In this document: piece by piece, positions 25,337 to 37,300 of the stretch
How positions within the stretch are numbered: the first letter of the stretch is position 1
Layout of the letters: every line of letters starts with the position of its first letter
NCBI GenBank assembly: GCA_016584305.1
Contig: JACEEZ010011076.1
Span: 500,001 to 564,000, forward strand
From: Chionoecetes opilio
Taxonomy: Eukaryota; Arthropoda; Malacostraca; Decapoda; Majidae
Reading direction: 5' to 3'
DNA: 64,000 nt
Notes under the pieces: generated by a model
Databases searched by the model: none
Told to the model about the DNA's origin: nothing
The model's input: the letters and a program-made list of their open reading frames with translations, nothing else
Program-made: the position numbers and the translations under genes

Positions 25337-25890
25337 TTATGCACAAGCATGGTAGCAAAGATGAAACAGCAGACAGAGCACTGCAAGGAAGAGAAGTGAT
25401 TGGATCTCTCGGACGAACATGATGATGTATGATGAAAGGAAGGTTTTTGAGCATAGAGGTAAAAAAGAACATAAGAATATAGGGAAGTAATAAGAGTTCG
25501 GTAGGCCTACACATGGTAGTTCCTGCAATACACATACCAAGGCCATATAAACGTTTCTAATGTCTTTGACACATAACATTATCCATATATCAAAAGGGAC
25601 TGACCAAAGGCAGACAAAATGCCAACAAAAAGCTCGCTGGATGCCAGTCTCCATAAAGCAGAGGTAAGAGACTACAAAGAGCGAATGGCCAATCAAATTT
25701 GGAAGGCGTTTTGATACTCCTCTTAGAAGAATTAAGAGTCGTGAGAGGTTGGAAAATAGGAACAGGAAGAGAGTTGCAGAGGTTACCAGTGAATAGGATA
25801 AAAGAGTGAAAAAAATCATCCAAAACCCCACATTCCCACACCCCCAGGTTTGTTGGAGTAGAGGGAAGGGGGCATCTCTCCCCCACTTTA
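25337..25890 (-). pseudogene. Arthropod non-LTR RT C-terminal remnant
   Basis: Minus-strand frames contain FFHSFILFTGNLCNSLP and LNSSKRSIK, like the FxxRxxxLWNSLP and SFKRGV motif at the end of many arthropod RTE/jockey pol proteins. A further CR1-like tail fragment (T6) lies inside at 25466-25532. The frame changes more than once. Confidence 0.65.
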
Positions 25891-26225
25891 TAATTACGTT
25901 TTAGAGGTACAGTATCTGAAGGAACCTGTGAAGGTCTGCAGGGAAAAAAAAAACAGTAATAAGGGCGGGAAAAGACTCGGAGTTTAACCTTTTTTTTTTT
26001 TTTTCATAGATGTAGGGGATGCCCGCCCCGCAAACGTTGTTCCGCTATGCACTGTCGTCGTTTTGATCATTATATTTTTTGGTTAATATGGAGGAGTTTC
26101 ACGTACGCTACAGACCTTACTACTCACGAATTCAATTTTTTTTTTGGCTCAGTATACTGTACACCACTACTGTACTTGCGCTCAATAAAAAAAATGAAAA
26201 AAAAAATAATAATATTTTGTAGTTA

Positions 26226-26408
26226 AGGTTAGGTTGTTTCTTTAAAACCTGTAAGGTTAGGTTAGGTTGGGTTAGGTTAGGTTGGGTTAGGTTAGGTTAG
26301 GTTAGGTTAGGTTAGGTTAGGTTAGGTTAGGTTGGGTTAGGTTAGGTTACGTTAGGTTAGGTTAGGTTAGGTTAGGTTAGGTTAGGTTAAAACAAGGTTA
26401 GGTTAGGT
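26226..26408 (+). repeat. Interstitial telomeric repeat (TTAGG)n
   Basis: About 35 units of GGTTA/TTAGG with occasional GGTTGGG and GTTAC variants. TTAGG is the canonical arthropod telomere unit. The array is short, degenerate and surrounded by unique sequence, so it is internal rather than a chromosome end. Confidence 0.93.
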
Positions 26409-27325
26409 TTCAATTTTTTTTTCCATTTTTTTAGTTTGCGCAAAATAAAACTAGCACCATTAGAACAAGCACCTATTGTAGGTCAAGAAAAAGTAGTTGG
26501 TGTCTCTGAAAACGAACGTGAAACTCTCCTCCATAATTACCAAAACGGTAGATTGTCGGTAGTACATGTAACGCCATTATTATTCAATAGCGCCATGGGA
26601 AATGGGGTTCAAAAGACTCAGAATGAGGAGATCTATACGATGAGACAGGTCAGGCTCGAGTATTACCCAAACCATAATATCCAAAACTAGTTACAAAAAA
26701 TAAGTTTTGGCCTCGAAATCGCGGAATGACATAAACCGTAAATTTACCGAAAAAACTGATGTTTTACACAGAAGTACTAATAGAATACTTCGTTCCCAGA
26801 TATTAGAGAGCTCAGTAACAGTTGCCTTTGACAATTACCATACAGCCTAATCACTAAGCATTACCTGACGGCTAAGAATTATTGAATATACGAGGATGGA
26901 CTGGGAGACGTGCACTTCCCCGTGACCGTGTTATGGACTGATAGGAAACCCCTCAGCTGCCTCAGGAAACAGTCAGCTGATCTTCCCCTCCACTTTCCCT
27001 CCCTCTTTACTTAATTCAATTATATCCGTATAGCCCAAGGATAGTGTACTATCCTTGGTATAGCCCCTCATAGCCTAGCATAGAGTACTCACCCAACACA
27101 GTTCATAAAATGCCGTGATGCCTTTAACATGATTCATGAGATAAGATAACGTGGGGGATGTGGGGTTCCTGAAGGGGGATGATGACTAGCATAATAATTA
27201 ATCTTTGCCCTCCCAGAGTATGAATTAAGTAGAAAGATTAAGAGTGTAGGTTGTAATTCTCTCATAAATCCGATCATAATGCAATCATTGATATTGTTGT
27301 TGTTCAGTAGTACGGACGTATTAAA
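26409..27325. other. Intergenic sequence, nothing recognised
   Basis: No coding, RNA or repeat assignment could be supported. Confidence 0.45.
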
Positions 27326-27329
27326 ATAT

Positions 27330-27940
27330 CAACACAATACCAAAGTTCGTTTCCATAAAGTGAATATAAATAACATCATCAATCGAGAAAATTACCCGAT
27401 TGATGATGTTATTTATTTAGTTAACGGTAATGTATGTAATCCATTACATCCTGTGGGACAGACAAAGCGAGGGAGAGGACGGAGCGGGTGACCAAGGCTG
27501 ATGACGTCACGTCGCTCAGGCCTGTATAGAAGGCCTTGACTGGGCGCCATCTTGCTGCCAGGGCCTATCCGTTCACTCTAGACCCGCGGAAGTTCTCAAG
27601 GCATGACCCCGCAGTATATCCTGTAATACATGTATAAATAATATACTCTTATCTTTGGAAATGTTTGTTCTATAAGATTATCACATAAAGCACAGTAAAA
27701 CACTTTAAATAAATGTCATGAGACTGAAGAAATATGCATGAACTTTAAATTCACTTAAACTCGTCGGCATGTAAAACTTTGTGAGACAACTGATAACATG
27801 GAACATATCAATAGAAGCAGAATTTTATTAGCTTTCCATTGATATATTTCGTTTTCTGATCAATGAATTAGCACCATGCATAAATTAGCGTTAACTAAAT
27901 AAATCGCCGCGCCGCTCTCTCTCGCAGCAGAATATGTAAT
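27330..27940 (+). mobile_element. Degenerate relative of the 48-kb foldback element
   Basis: Contains the hairpin with AACATCATCAATCG at about 27371-27418. From 27640 on it has an arm-like sequence (GAAATGTTTGTTCTATAA, TTTATTAGCTTTCCATTGAT, AAATTAGCGTTAACTAAATA) matching the arms at 48215-48470. Only one arm is present. Confidence 0.75.
27495..27560 (-). promoter_or_regulatory. Candidate promoter with CRE and YY1-like motifs
   Basis: Contains TGATGACGTCAC (a CRE palindrome) and, on the minus strand, CAAGATGGCGCC. This could be the start of the untranslated SCCPDH exon that the acceptor at 24680 requires. No donor was identified, so this is weak. Confidence 0.25.
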
Positions 27941-28403
27941 CCTATCTATCTACTAGTTCGAAAGGAATTATATGATTTATCTATATAAAATATATAAATA
28001 AGTGTGGGTAATAATTTTCACTTTAGTAATCCCTAAAAGTTTTCCTGGCAGGAATCTTAGATCTTATCTCAGAACATTTGAACATAGAAAGCCAAGAGGC
28101 TGGTAAACCTAACACTATTAGCTATATTCCTAGCCTCAATTCTACATTGGTTTTTAGGGCAGAGATCTGAGCTAACTCACACAACCTAATCCTTTTCACA
28201 TTCTGATTTTTTCAGCAATACATTATTTATGGTATACCTATTATGAGATTTTCTAAACCAACAGTAATTACTCTGGACTTTTCTATTGAATTCCATCTGC
28301 CGCTTAACTACTCAACCATTCCTCCTTTCAAGGTTTCCTTGCAAGGCTGTTACGTCGGAATGTGATCTAATAATGCTACCTATCTTAGTATCTATTAGTA
28401 GTA

Positions 28404-29312
28404 CAGTAAACCCTCTCTAATTCGAACCCGTATGATTCGAACTTCGGATAATTCGACCTGTTTCAGGCCTAGTTCAAATTTTTCAACAACTTTCCAACTT
28501 TCCATAATCAGAAATTAAGTTCGATTTTTCAGAGTTTTCTGCAGCATCTTCCACCTCTGTGCCATCCACTTTGTCAGCCAGCCTCCACATCGCCTCCAAC
28601 ACATTAAGCACCTCAAGTACTAAAGAAGACCTTACCTTACAAATCTCCTGAGTGACACTTGCCAGGGCTGCGTTCAGTAGCGCACCCCCCCCCCCCCCCC
28701 GCACTCTCCCTACTAAACGATACTGAATGCTTCACAATTTACATTGCTACCAAGATAGCAGCTGCCTAAATTTATCTCTGTGGCTCTTCTTATTGTTGAA
28801 GACTAACTTGCTGATGACCCTGTATTTGATGCAGCGCAAGTTATAGCAGCAGGAAATGAAATATTAAGGAGGCAAGAGGAGGAGAGCAAAGAGCAGAAGC
28901 TTTCTTTTCCCTTTGTTTACATACCCATATTGTGGCGCGTGCTGGCAACTCAGTAGCGATTCACCTCCCAGCTGGGCTGTAGTGAGGGGGTAGCTTGCAC
29001 CAGGCATACTGTATACTGACGTCACCGTGCGTCTCCGTGTGCACCTGTGCGCATTGCTTTACTTAACGCAGCCTTTGCCTGAAGACGCTATCAGTGACGC
29101 CTGAGTGCTCAGTGTACAGTAGTACTGCATTTCTAGACTTCAGTATTAGTCATGTTTTGGCGAGTACAAGTAATACAATCTGTGCTGTTTTGGCATGTTT
29201 GAGTCAGTTCTTATTGTGTGGGGGGGCGAGAGGTAACCATCGGATAATTCGGACTTTCGACTAATTCAACCAGGCCTCCCCCCAATTAGATCGAACTATA
29301 GAGGGTTTACTG
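28404..29312. mobile_element. pogo/Tigger-like element P1
   Basis: Terminal inverted repeats CAGTAAACCCTCTCTAATTC and (right end reversed) CAGTAAACCCTCTATAGTTC, flanked by TA at both ends. The start CAGTA.AACC is typical of pogo/Tigger. It is 909 bp with no intact transposase; a short minus-strand frame at 28704-28483 is not recognised. Confidence 0.88.
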
Positions 29313-30190
29313 TATAGAGCTATGAAGAGAAGCAGAGACATAAATTGCGCAATAAAGAAATTGCAAACTTTTGCAAGATCACCGTTACGCATCCATACAT
29401 TGCAATGCAAATGGCCTAGCTGCGTAGCTTGTTAAGTCTAATTGAATCACTTACAAAAATAAAAAGGCAAGTGGGGAAAGGCTGACATGAAAATAGTTTT
29501 TTGCAAATGTTTTTCTATAGTACAGTCTAAGACAAAAGTTGTGTCATGGTTTTGTCCGAATATGAAATGTAACTCTTGAAACATTATGAAAACCCTAACC
29601 CAGTTACATGCTCGTGGTTGGCAAGCCTGAATCCCTAAAGTTACTGTTCAGATAAGGGTTCAAAGCTTCATATCTTCCGCCCATGAGACAATGTCTGAAA
29701 CAAACCAAGGGTATTTCAAAGGTTCGATAGATTTACTGCGTTGAGGTTTCGTATTATTCGATGTGGAATGCGAAGTATATTCGGCCCAGCAATGATCGCC
29801 AAGACATTTCATCTTTACACCTGAGCCATTGAAGGCCACATACATCACCGGCAGGAGTATGGAGAGAGCTAGTCACATGCAAGAATATAAATTAAAAAGA
29901 TATTTATATATTATTATAATTTTTTTTTTTTTTAAATAATAAAATAAAAAATATAGAAAACTTGATTCAAAATTCAATAGTATATTTGGATAATAATAAG
30001 ACCAAATTCCATTTTAATCTATGCAAAAAATTCAAGAAAAATTGCCTCAAAATTCAAGAGTATATTTGGATAATATGAAGGAATTAAGGAAGGACTCAGA
30101 AGCAGTGGCATATATAGGTCCTTAAAAAGAAAGGGGAATACAGGGGTGAATCCAGGATTGTTATAAAAGAGGGGGGGGGTGCGAAGCGAG
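29313..30190. other. Unassigned AT-rich intergenic sequence
   Basis: Holds a short direct duplication (AGTATATTTGGATAAT at about 29978 and 30058). No genes were recognised. Confidence 0.45.
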
Positions 30191-30225
30191 CCCTAAACAG
30201 CTGAGGGAGTTTACAATAATAGCAA

Positions 30226-30312
30226 CATTGCAATGTGTTTCGGAAGGCCTCCGCTGAACCACTGAGACTGGCACACCGAACCCAGGTTAAGAACCACTGC
30301 TTTAAAATGACC
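30226..30312 (+). mobile_element. hAT-like 3' terminus fragment
   Basis: Contains AACCCAGGTTAAGAACCACTGC, the reverse complement of a common hAT start. The rest of the element was not delimited. Confidence 0.45.
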
Positions 30313-30647
30313 TCAGCACTACTACTTTTAACACTCCTGGTAATGAATCCTAAAACAATTACTCGTGAGGATTCGTACTATTATGACGAACGAGTTGTGG
30401 TGAGATTGAAGCACTTACGACAGTGCTACCAACCGTTCGTATGACATACGGCAGACAGCACCGAAAGGTTAGCCATTTACCAGATGTCTTAACCAAAATT
30501 CATGACATGACTTTTGTCTTTGACTGTACATGAGGAAATAAAAGAAAACCAGGTCCTACTATCTGCAGCGCATTCAGATGCGATCTCTAACACACTTAAC
30601 GGATGAAAAATTGATAAAATATTGACGGCGCTATGGATTTGCATATA

Positions 30648-31307
30648 CACACAAACCTCGATTTCCCGGATATTGGATTTGCCGGACAACATCCGAGGTC
30701 CGGGGATATGTCAGTCTCGTTGAAACGTTGAAATGTCTGGTCCTGTTCGTAAATATTGACCAAGTTGTCCGGCAGTCTGAGCGTCTCCTGTCACCCCTGG
30801 TCAGTGTCCGCGCCTCCCGCCAGGTGGCAGCATGCTCAGCGGTCGTATTGTTTACATTTGGGCACACAGCATTCACGGTTCACCTGCACAGCCTCCGTCA
30901 GTCACTTGACTCCCACTGCCCCTGGTGCAAGAACATTTCTGAGACTATTGAACACTTTCTGCTGCCTCCCGCCAGGTGGCAGCATGTTCAGCGGTCGTAT
31001 TGTTTACATTTGGGCACACGACACTCACAGTTCACCTGCACAGCCTCCGTTAGTCCCCTGACTCCCACTGCCCCTGGTGCAGGAACGTCTCTTGAGACTA
31101 TTGAACACTTTCTGCTGCCTCCCGCCAGGTGGCTGCATGCTCAGCGGACGTAAAAGTCCGCGGTGGGGTAGTTGATATTGTCGGTTGCTGGACAGTAAAT
31201 ACTAGAGTAGGATAAACGTCCGGGGGTGGGTAATGGCAATTTTTTTTTACTTGCGATTCCCGGACCAGTGCTCCCCTCTATTAGTCCGGGAAATCGAGGT
31301 TTGTGTG
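30648..31307. mobile_element. pogo/Tigger-like element P2 with internal tandem repeat
   Basis: Ends CACACAAACCTCGATTTCCC and GGGAAATCGAGGTTTGTGTG are perfect inverted repeats flanked by TA (30646-30647 and 31308-31309). Length 660 bp. Inside, units of 151-154 bp start GCCTCCCGCCAGGTGGC at 30812, 30963 and 31117. Each unit can encode a fragment like CPWCKNISETIEHFLL, the cysteine tail of a non-LTR pol. Confidence 0.85.
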
Positions 31308-31371
31308 TACGTACGTACAGCAAGAACCATTGAAAATTTAAGAATTGAGATTATTATTATTTTATTTTTTT

Positions 31372-31684
31372 GCCTATAGCATGGGCAGTGACCTCCAGGG
31401 CTGGGATGGTAGGCCCTGGAGGTTCACTTGAGGACTGTGATGGTTGGCCCTCGCCCGTGGTGGTGCAGGCAGGATCTTTATAGTGACACCTGTGATTAGA
31501 GGCTCATGCCGCTCCCCTGTGTCCTCCAATGCAATCGCCGTCGAAGGTAGAGTAAATGGGCAGCATGTGGGTGTTCTTAGGCAACTCGACGATTGCCGAA
31601 CGATTTTGGCATCTGGCAGGATTCAAACTCTGTACACCAAGCTTGCCACTTCCAGACGCTAACCACTCGGCCACCACCTCCCCA
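31372..31684 (-). mobile_element. tRNA-derived SINE S2
   Basis: On the minus strand it starts GGGGAGGTGGTGGCCGAGTG with GTTAGCG (A-box), has a B-box-like GTTTGAATCC, then the shared SINE body ending at a T-rich run (the A-tail) near 31372. It lies just beyond the 3' end of CGRRF1. Confidence 0.85.
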
Positions 31685-31783
31685 TAATGATGATTATGTC
31701 TGCCAAGCAATATTAATGGAAAAATGCCATAAAAAAGAGGTAGTGTACAGACTTACTAGAGGTTTGATAGTTCATAAATTATG

Positions 31784-31789
31784 TTTATT
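31784..31789 (-). promoter_or_regulatory. Candidate polyadenylation signal of CGRRF1
   Basis: AATAAA on the minus strand about 350 bp downstream of the CGRRF1 stop codon. 31790-32136 would be the 3' UTR. Confidence 0.4.
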
Positions 31790-32136
31790 AAATCATGAGT
31801 CAAATAAAGTAATATTCACATTATACTGTAATCTAAATTCTTCATACAAGAATACAATCCAATTTTTAAGTTATGAGTTCACAAGGCACAGAAATACAAC
31901 CTAAGAAGAATCAAGATGCCATAAATAACACAGTATTACCACTTGTATTGCATTTCTCCTCAATCAGTCCCTTCCTCACATAATACTTCAGCAAACTCTG
32001 CATTTTAGAAAGTTGTTAATTAGAATGAAAAAAGGCTGACAACATGTTTTCATTTCTTTCTCCAAGAGCAATAAAAGTTCTCGTTAATGCTGCAAATCAT
32101 CATATTCAGTACCAAGTGTTTCAGTGTTTCATCACT

Positions 32137-34329
32137 TCACTGATCACCTTCAATCCCCATCATCCGATTCACAGCACCACTAAAGCGGTGCCATGCTGAG
32201 GGCGGATCCATCCCCTCGCCATCTCTTCCCAAGTGCCCCTCCTCTGTACTGGCAGAGTCCTCAGGAGCCACAAGGAAATAGGCAAGGATGCGTGTGCGAC
32301 ACATGGGACAGTTGTCGAGGCGGCTACAGCAGGCGTCACACACACACACGTGTCGGCAGGGAAGCAGGGCACGTGTTGTTCTCTTGCTCTGAGAACAAAA
32401 CCATAGTATATCAAAATTTTAAAATGTCTCTTTATGTGTCTAAAACAGAAAAGTTACAAGAAAGAAAAACTGTTGTCAACATTGATAAACAGGTAACACT
32501 TAAATTTCACGAGGCTATCATTTGAATTTCGATTTCCCGTGCTATTTAAGAAAGATTATGGAGTTCTCATTTAAAAAAAGAAACAGTTCTCAGATCCATC
32601 TCCACCCACATCATTAACTTCTAAATAAGTATGCCTGCCTGTCTTCATCCACTACGTACATCCTAGCCAAACAAGGGGTAGAATACAATTTACATGTTTT
32701 ATGTTTGTCTGGGTGACAAAATGGAGACAGAATTATTCATCTCAACCTCCCGCATCTGTATGAACCACAAGAAATGGGTAAAAGAAATCAGCAAGGTTAC
32801 AATGCCATAAAATTCATATGGCCTTACCTGACACACTACACAGGCCTCCTCTATGGGAATGTCTTCTTCCTCATCTTCCCCAGTGTTTTCTTCAGACCTG
32901 GTGCTCTCTTGTGCATCAGATGTGCTATTTTGTGTGTAAAGGGCCTGAAAAAAGCCATGTACATCATGTACGCTCATCGTTCCCATCAGCAACAGCAACA
33001 GCAATATTTTCTTATTCATGAGTCTTCTAAGTTTTTATTTTATAGTATTTTAAAGGGTTTTTTAATTTTTCATCAATTAAATTAACTTAGCTTGTATGTT
33101 TTGGTGTACTATTTCAAAATGTACATGCACCCTCAACCAAAATACAATATATTACGAATAATATTAATTTACCATTTATGTGAACTTACTTCAAGCTTAG
33201 TGAGCTGGCCTGAGTACTGCTTCAGATACTGATGGAGGATGCAGGTAGGCACCCGGCACTCTGCATCCTTGATGTGTATGATGGTGATGAGGGCGCCCTG
33301 TTAGACAGAACACAAAGGAAGACACCTGATGCATAAGTGAAATGGAAATAAATAAAAAGTGCATAGAGACAATTTCCCAGACTTTTTGCGTACCCTCTTC
33401 GGCAAATGAGTAATAAATATCCTTTATGTGTCATGATGGTACACTAAATCATATGCAACAATACCTTTAACCATTGATGAAACTACCCTATTAGCTTTCC
33501 ATATATTTCACATTAATGATTGTACTCTGTTCCTGGTTCAAATCAATAATGCCTCTCCTATTCATTTTCTCCCCCTCATGATCCAGAGTAATCCAGTGGT
33601 TATTTGAGGTCCTCAAAGAGCCTCTACACCACCTGAGCCCATGTTACATTAGATGGCACGAGCATAGCCTTATACGTCCGTGATGGCCCAGTGCCACAGT
33701 CACCACTCGGTAATGGCGAGCGGGGAGGCAGCCAAACCTGCCTACCAACCAGCATAGACAATAGATAGGTGATCTGAGATTGAGGTCATCATGAGACTTA
33801 TTTTCTGGATCAATTAACAGTGAAAAGCTGAAATTCCCACTTTCCTACTAGTGATTAAAAAGATAAACAAATGTAGTCACCTATAAATACACCCAGAAAA
33901 AAAAATATCTTCAATTGAGTCTAAATTATATTTGCCCATGATTTTTTTTTTATGCCAGTCACAAAACTCACATTTCTTAAACCCCTTGAGGCCCATAACG
34001 TAATTTCCATTGTAATTTGGGTACCATTAGATGATTTTTTGTGAATATAAGCAATATTTTATAGATATGACCTGTTTAGTATCCTTGTTGACTAACTAAT
34101 TTGGTATATTAAGTTACTTTTCGTTTTTTTATGGCTCAACAACATACAATTTTATATACCAAAGGAAAGATCTGGGCGTGAAGGGGATAATATGCACCTC
34201 AGACTCAAATGCTTTCAAGATACTTTACACTCTTTTATCCTTTTAGTTGAAAAAAGGGTGATAAAGCTTACTGTATCTATCTATCAATCTAAAGAAGTAT
34301 ACCAGTCTTGTATACATATAGATTACCTG

Positions 34330-34369
<40 letters not shown>

Positions 34370-37300
34370 GAATGCGCAAAAAGACCAATAATTCCAAAGT
34401 GGGAGTAACAGAGACAGCTAGGATGGGGACAGCCAAGACCTGTGGTTCGAAAGGGTGCAGGGTGAGGGTCATGCCACCAACCCCGTCAATGGTCACCCAA
34501 ACTGCACCTTCTGTTTCCTCTCTCATCAGGAGATTTGAATATAATTTTGCTCACCACAATTTTATTTTATTTTTTATATGAGGAAAATCAGATAACAGCT
34601 AATCAGGTACAAGAAAGATTTTGCCCTATGCATGCGTAAATTGAGTTAGGAAAGGCCATATTACAAATGGAACATGGTAAAAGGAGAATTTTGTGTGTTG
34701 GTCAATGGTCTTACCACTCTGCTGTCATTAGTTTCCTGTGAAGTGTCGCATCGTGTAAGACAGACTACCAATGGGTAGTTCCTGCGAGGTGACGGGCCCA
34801 AAGACAGCCTTGGTGCATCAGGGGCCAGGCTGATGTGCTGCACTGATTCAGCAGATTCAGTGACATCCTCTCTGACATGGAAAAGAAATGAAATTTATAC
34901 ATAGGCATAACTGAGATATAAACTAAGGCTTGAGCAATAATGACAAGATTTCCTCTAAAACTGACTGGATTCAGGACTGGATGACTGCACTTGGTCATCA
35001 GGTAGTTAGCAAAGGTGAGCACCAAACCGTTAATCCGTTAATCGTTAATTAACGAAGTTAACATTTTCGTTAACGATTTAACTTGTTAACTTTGGAAATC
35101 ATTATCGGACTAATTAACTTCCGTTACATTTAACTTCCGTTAACTCAAGTCCGCTAACCCAATTTTTTTTAGTTTTATACTAATATTGTTTCATTTAAGG
35201 TTTTTTCACCCTTTTCTGGCTCTAAAAGCCTTTAAAAACCTAAAACAGGGCCAAAACTATGAAATCAGCCTTTTTTAGTTTTTTTTAAAAGTTAAAACTA
35301 TAAAATCTGCCTTTTTTAATTCTAAAGCAAAAAAAAACTTGTTTTTGGGTTCTAAAGCCCTTAAAAACCCCCATATTGGCTGATTTTATAGTTTTGGCAC
35401 TTTTCAAAGGTGTTTTTAGGTGGTTTTAGAGCAAAAACGGATTTTTTTCTTTTTTCTATAATAAAAATTTATGTTAACGGTTTATCGATAACTTCCGTTA
35501 CATTTTTAAAGAATTAACTGATTAACGGTTATGGAAGTTAATTTTTTGCTTAACGGATTAACGGTTAACGAAGTTAACTTTTTGATTAATGGCGCCCACC
35601 ACTGGTAGTTAGTGCGGAGTCAGGGAGTTTTAAAAGGAGGCTGGACAATTTCATGGATGGGGATGAAAGGTGGATGTAGGTAGTGTTAAGTAATTGGAAC
35701 TACCACGTGTAGGTCTCAGGACCTCTTGTAGCTTCCTTATTTTCTTATTTTTCTAAAACTTTATTCACAGCACTTTTAGAGGAAACCCTACATTATTTCA
35801 GTAATCATCCATTTTACAAAATCACAATCAGAAATCCCACCAAGGGTAACACACCTTAAAATTTCATCCACAACTTGGGCACCCACTGCAGGCTCTTCCA
35901 TCAGGTGCAAAAAGAAGCCTGTCCAGGGTGCAGTCAGCAGCATGTGGAGCTGCTCTGATGGCACTCCCCAGAAGCTGCGCAGAGCATAGTTTACTTGACT
36001 GCAAACCTTGATCTGGACATCTGTAAAAAAAGTCTATACAGTACTTCCTAACTTTGAAGATGCTGATACTTCTTCATAAGAATCACACATATCACTTAGG
36101 GGCATAAAATGAAACACCTAAATATGGGGTAAAAATAAAATATACTACTAATTCAACAAAAGAGCTTTGTAATTATGATGTTGAAATATGATGGAGATTC
36201 TTGAAGTGTCTATGCATGTTTTGAATAACTTAGCCTATGAGGAAAGAATACCTAAGACTGAAAAATAGTTACTATACCCCCAGAAGATAAAGGAACATGA
36301 AATAATGGTGATTGTGGTAGTTACAAAGGAATTAGCTTGTTGAACATAGCCAACAAAGTTTATTGTAAAATCATAATTAGATGAGTGCAAGAGAAATTAC
36401 AAATAGCAAGGATAGTGAAAAGCAGGGATGATTTAATATGAGAAAGATAAACAAGAAAATATTGGTATTAACCGTTTGAGACCCAGAACGTAATTTTCGG
36501 TGTAATATGACTACCATTAGACAATTTCTAGTGACTATAAGCAATATTTAATAGATATGACCTGTTTAGTATCCGTGTTCACTAGCTAATTTGGTATATT
36601 CAGTTACTTTTTCGTAATTGTATGGCTAACAACAGACGATTTCATGTAGCAAAGGAAAGATCTGGGCGTGAAGGGGTTAATGGATTAAGAGATACAGTAT
36701 GACAGGGTAAACTAGGAGGCTGTGTGGGATGCATTGAAGGTTTATAGAGTGAATGGAAGGTTGTTGGAAGGAATGAAAGCACTTTACAGAGAAGACAGTG
36801 TATGAGTAAAAAGTTAAAAGGAGAGATGAGTGAATGCTTCAAGATAAAAGCAGGTGTGAGACAAGGATACATAATGTCACTGTGGTCATTCTACTTGTCT
36901 TGTCTATGGATGGAGAGCTTAGATAAATGAAGGCAATGGTTGGAAATGTTGGTGTAGCTTAGTAGTTTCGGTGGTAACATATGCAGATGAAACTTGGATG
37001 TGGAATAAATTTTAGGTCTCAGATGCAAGCAATGGAAATACATTACTTGAGAGGTGGCTGTGGTATGAACAGAATGAATGATGAGTGTAATGAAAATGTA
37101 CATGGAAGATTTGGTATGGCTAGTAAGGAAGAAGGAATGAACTGTGGTGTGGTGGCGAGGGTGGTGGTGGTGAAGAGAACACATAGATAGTCTGGATACC
37201 TGAAAAGAATGGGTGAGAGTGAGTTGACACGGATAAACAAGAGTAGAATAGATGCTGGAGTGTGAGAGGACGACTTTCTATAAAATGGGAAGATAGTATT

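Noticed and set aside
26226..26408. A chromosome end
   Set aside because: The TTAGG array is short, degenerate and flanked on both sides by ordinary sequence and genes.
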